A DNA stretch of 5,979 bases, taken from positions 1-5,979 of the forward strand of contig CAAETY010000080.1 of the NCBI GenBank assembly GCA_900759105.1. The letters are read 5' to 3'. Position 1 is the stretch's first letter, and each line of letters begins with the position of its first letter. Positions 4,484 through 5,979 of the stretch are shown piece after piece. The DNA is from Peptococcaceae bacterium (GTDB lineage Bacteria; Bacillota; Peptococcia; Peptococcales; Peptococcaceae). The notes under the pieces were generated by a model. It was not told the origin of the DNA. It searched no databases and was given only the letters and a program-made list of their open reading frames with translations. The translations under genes and the position numbers were made by a program.

Positions 4484-5170
4484 CTACAGTAACACCCGAC
4501 TCAGACAAAAGATTCCCACATAACATGCCAAATAATAAACTTTTGCTTTGCGAGTAAAATCCCCTATTAAAAATACGTAGACAAAAATTCCATAGCACAG
4601 TAACACTATACCGTGAACTGGCAACAATTTTAGTGAACCATCTCCCAGAAACATTTCCGCAACAAAGGCAATAAACATCGGCGGAAGCATTGTCGCACTT
4701 ATATCAATCAATTCGTGAATCTCAAACTTTTGATTTTTGAAGGATATCTGTTGTAGAATAACATACGCCATAATTCCCATCAAACTTCCCAATGTGTTTA
4801 CAATAAAATCATCTATATCTACGACACCGGTTTTTAGAATGAACTGCGCACTTTCTATGAAGAATGTTGTCAAGCATGACATTCCAACTGCCTTATATAC
4901 GCGAAAATGCTTCTGGTAATAGCAGTAAATTATTCCAAACGGTACAAACATTACCATATTATAAAGCATATCCCATGAAATAGGATTGCGACCATATTGC
5001 AAGTTCTCTCTAACACTATGGAACGGCAGTAGATTAATTTCTTCCACCCGTGTTAGTTGACCACCCATAATTGTCATAATCACGTTAAAACGAGATACAC
5101 ACATACTAAATACTATCATAAAATATAGTATAGTCATAAACTGGAAGCCATGCTTTCTTCTGCTTTTCAT
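4484..5170 (-). CDS. VanZ-family integral membrane protein
   Basis: A 228-residue polytopic membrane protein. VanZ-family landmarks are NLLPF (46-50), NMVMFVPFG (71-79), ESAQF (106-110) and DIDDFIVNTLG (118-128). About six or seven hydrophobic segments are visible: near 11-33, 67-85, 95-112, 122-140, 157-175, 187-203 and 211-228. The C-terminal half beyond the VanZ core is an extra membrane region I cannot name. VanZ itself gives low-level teicoplanin resistance, but most family members are of unknown role and no van genes are nearby. An upstream TTG at 5188 would extend the frame, but GGAGAGG at 5180-5186 lies 9 bases before the ATG at 5170, so that ATG is chosen. It follows the ABC-ATPase reading frame on the same strand after 59 bases, so the two may be co-transcribed; an AT-rich TATGAT at 5201-5206 could also be a local -10. 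Its base composition is AT-rich compared with the lysin genes. Confidence 0.82.
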   Translation of the reverse strand: MKSRRKHGFQFMTILYFMIVFSMCVSRFNVIMTIMGGQLTRVEEINLLPFHSVRENLQYGRNPISWDMLYNMVMFVPFGIIYCYYQKHFRVYKAVGMSCLTTFFIESAQFILKTGVVDIDDFIVNTLGSLMGIMAYVILQQISFKNQKFEIHELIDISATMLPPMFIAFVAEMFLGDGSLKLLPVHGIVLLCYGIFVYVFLIGDFTRKAKVYYLACYVGIFCLSRVLL

Positions 5171-5229
5171 GATCGGTTGCCTCTCCAATCGTTTTAATTT
5201 ATCATAGCTTTCTTTAAATTTGTTTATCT

Positions 5230-5979
5230 TTACTGCTGGGCATCATATAGTTCCTTATAGATTCTACATGTATCATATAGTTTATCATGTTTTCCACGAG
5301 AAATCAACCTTCCATCGTTAAATACGCAAATTTCTTCGTTTCCTCCAATGAAGTTCACAAAATGTTGTAATAACATCACACATACTTTTCTTTTTGCCTG
5401 AGTATTAATTTCATTATACAACATTCTAAATGTGATTGCATCTAACGCCGCGTTTGGTTCATCTAACAAGAGGATTTCATTATCTCTTGCCATTGTTCTG
5501 CAAATTGCAAGCCTTTGCCATTGTCCCCCCGATAACTGCACGCCATCGCTGACCGTGCAGGGCTGACCTGCCAGCATATTTTCGATTTGGGCATCCGTGA
5601 GGGACAGCCCGGTTTCTCGGCGCACCTGCTCCCGGATATCATCCACGCAGCGGATCATGCCGAGCTCCAAGCTGTGCGCAGTGTCGGCCACAGGGATGGC
5701 GTTGTCGATACGCATAAGGTCCACTGTCCAACCGCCCAAATCCATGAGGAGCATGGAGGGTTCGTCCTGCAACAAACCAGTTTCGGTCATAAGGGCGGCG
5801 TAGCCTTGAGGGAAAACCGCAACTTCCTCGATGGTGATTCTGTACTCCACGCCCTCAAAGCGGAAATTCACAGGTTGCTTGCTTCGCAGCAGATAATCTT
5901 TGAACTTGGGTTTGTCGCGTCCGAAACTGGTCAGCGGCAGGCCCGCCGCAATGCGCACCGAGCATTCGGGCGGCAAGCC
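5230..5979 (-). CDS. Hybrid partial gene: ParM/StbA actin-like ATPase fused to the C-terminal half of an ABC-transporter ATPase
   Basis: One open frame runs off the right edge; the TTG at 5976 is not a true start, because conserved protein continues beyond it. Counting from that codon, residues 1 to about 144 match plasmid-type ParM/StbA segregation ATPases (AAGLPL at 10-15, the actin-fold phosphate loop LMDLGGWTVD at 77-86, and HSLELGMIRCVDDI). From about 145 the protein becomes an ABC-ATPase tail: signature LSGGQWQR (148-155), Walker B ILLLDE (168-173), D-loop NAALD (175-179), a likely H-loop histidine (205) and the usual GRLISRGKHDKLYD ending. The ABC Walker A and Q-loop and the ParM C-terminus are missing, so neither activity is likely. 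Base composition changes sharply at the join. VanZ follows on the same strand. This is either a recombination product or a chimeric assembly. Confidence 0.8.
   Translation of the reverse strand, partial: GLPPECSVRIAAGLPLTSFGRDKPKFKDYLLRSKQPVNFRFEGVEYRITIEEVAVFPQGYAALMTETGLLQDEPSMLLMDLGGWTVDLMRIDNAIPVADTAHSLELGMIRCVDDIREQVRRETGLSLTDAQIENMLAGQPCTVSDGVQLSGGQWQRLAICRTMARDNEILLLDEPNAALDAITFRMLYNEINTQAKRKVCVMLLQHFVNFIGGNEEICVFNDGRLISRGKHDKLYDTCRIYKELYDAQQ
5530..5550. other. Fusion junction between ParM-like and ABC-ATPase sequence
   Basis: The protein changes family around codons 143-148 of the hybrid frame (SDG to QLSGGQ). By eye, DNA to the left is AT-rich (about one third GC in a sampled 60-base line) and DNA to the right is well above half GC. 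No transposon end, target duplication or att-like repeat could be recognised at the join; a C6 run sits at 5525-5530. Confidence 0.65.

Noticed and set aside
4797..4802. TTTACA within the VanZ gene as a further promoter of the lysis class
   Set aside because: The hexamer 16 bases downstream is CTACGA and not CTCTTT, it lies within coding sequence on the opposite strand, and no gene follows it. The TTTACA at 240-245 in the sigma gene fails in the same way (ATAAGC).
4484..5170. Glycopeptide resistance gene vanZ
   Set aside because: Only family-level motifs match, there is an extra C-terminal membrane region, and no vanA/B/H/X/Y genes are nearby. A resistance role is not supported.

Overview
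The window looks like Gram-positive Firmicutes (Clostridia) DNA, probably from a gut Oscillospiraceae/Ruminococcaceae-type genome. This is inferred from the strong AAGGAG-type ribosome binding sites, the lipoprotein, the clostridial-style holin, the lysins with ricin-like domains, and the TcdR/UviA-like sigma factor. No rRNA, tRNA, CRISPR array, transposase or phage structural gene was seen.

Layout. (1) Positions 1-621 (+) encode a small alternative sigma factor resembling the TcdR/BotR/UviA group, which controls clostridial toxin and bacteriocin genes. (2) Positions 622-1577 hold a probable housekeeping promoter and a lipoprotein of unknown function. (3) Positions 1627-4407 form a compact lysis or export module bounded by two long terminator-like hairpins. 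It contains an M23 endopeptidase (-), an N-acetylmuramoyl-L-alanine amidase (-) and a TcdE-type holin (+). Both enzymes begin with related ricin-like domains and lack signal peptides, so they probably rely on the holin for export or release. (4) Positions 4484-5170 (-) encode a VanZ-family membrane protein. (5) Positions 5230-5979 (-) hold a hybrid reading frame: part of a ParM/StbA actin-like segregation ATPase runs directly into the C-terminal part of an ABC-transporter ATPase. This marks a recombination scar or an assembly chimera.

The most striking signal is regulatory. All three lysis genes are preceded, in the correct orientation, by the same bipartite element TTTACA-N16-CTCTTT. TTTACA is the -35 element I recall for promoters of the TcdR/BotR/UviA sigma group. 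The copies for the amidase and the holin lie back to back as the two arms of one large palindrome (3779-3839), and the palindrome ends exactly at the two putative -10 elements. The simplest reading is that the sigma factor at the left end switches on holin, amidase and endopeptidase together, giving a dedicated lysis/secretion switch. It resembles the TcdR-TcdE and UviA-UviB arrangements, but the toxin cargo is not visible here and no phage genes are present.
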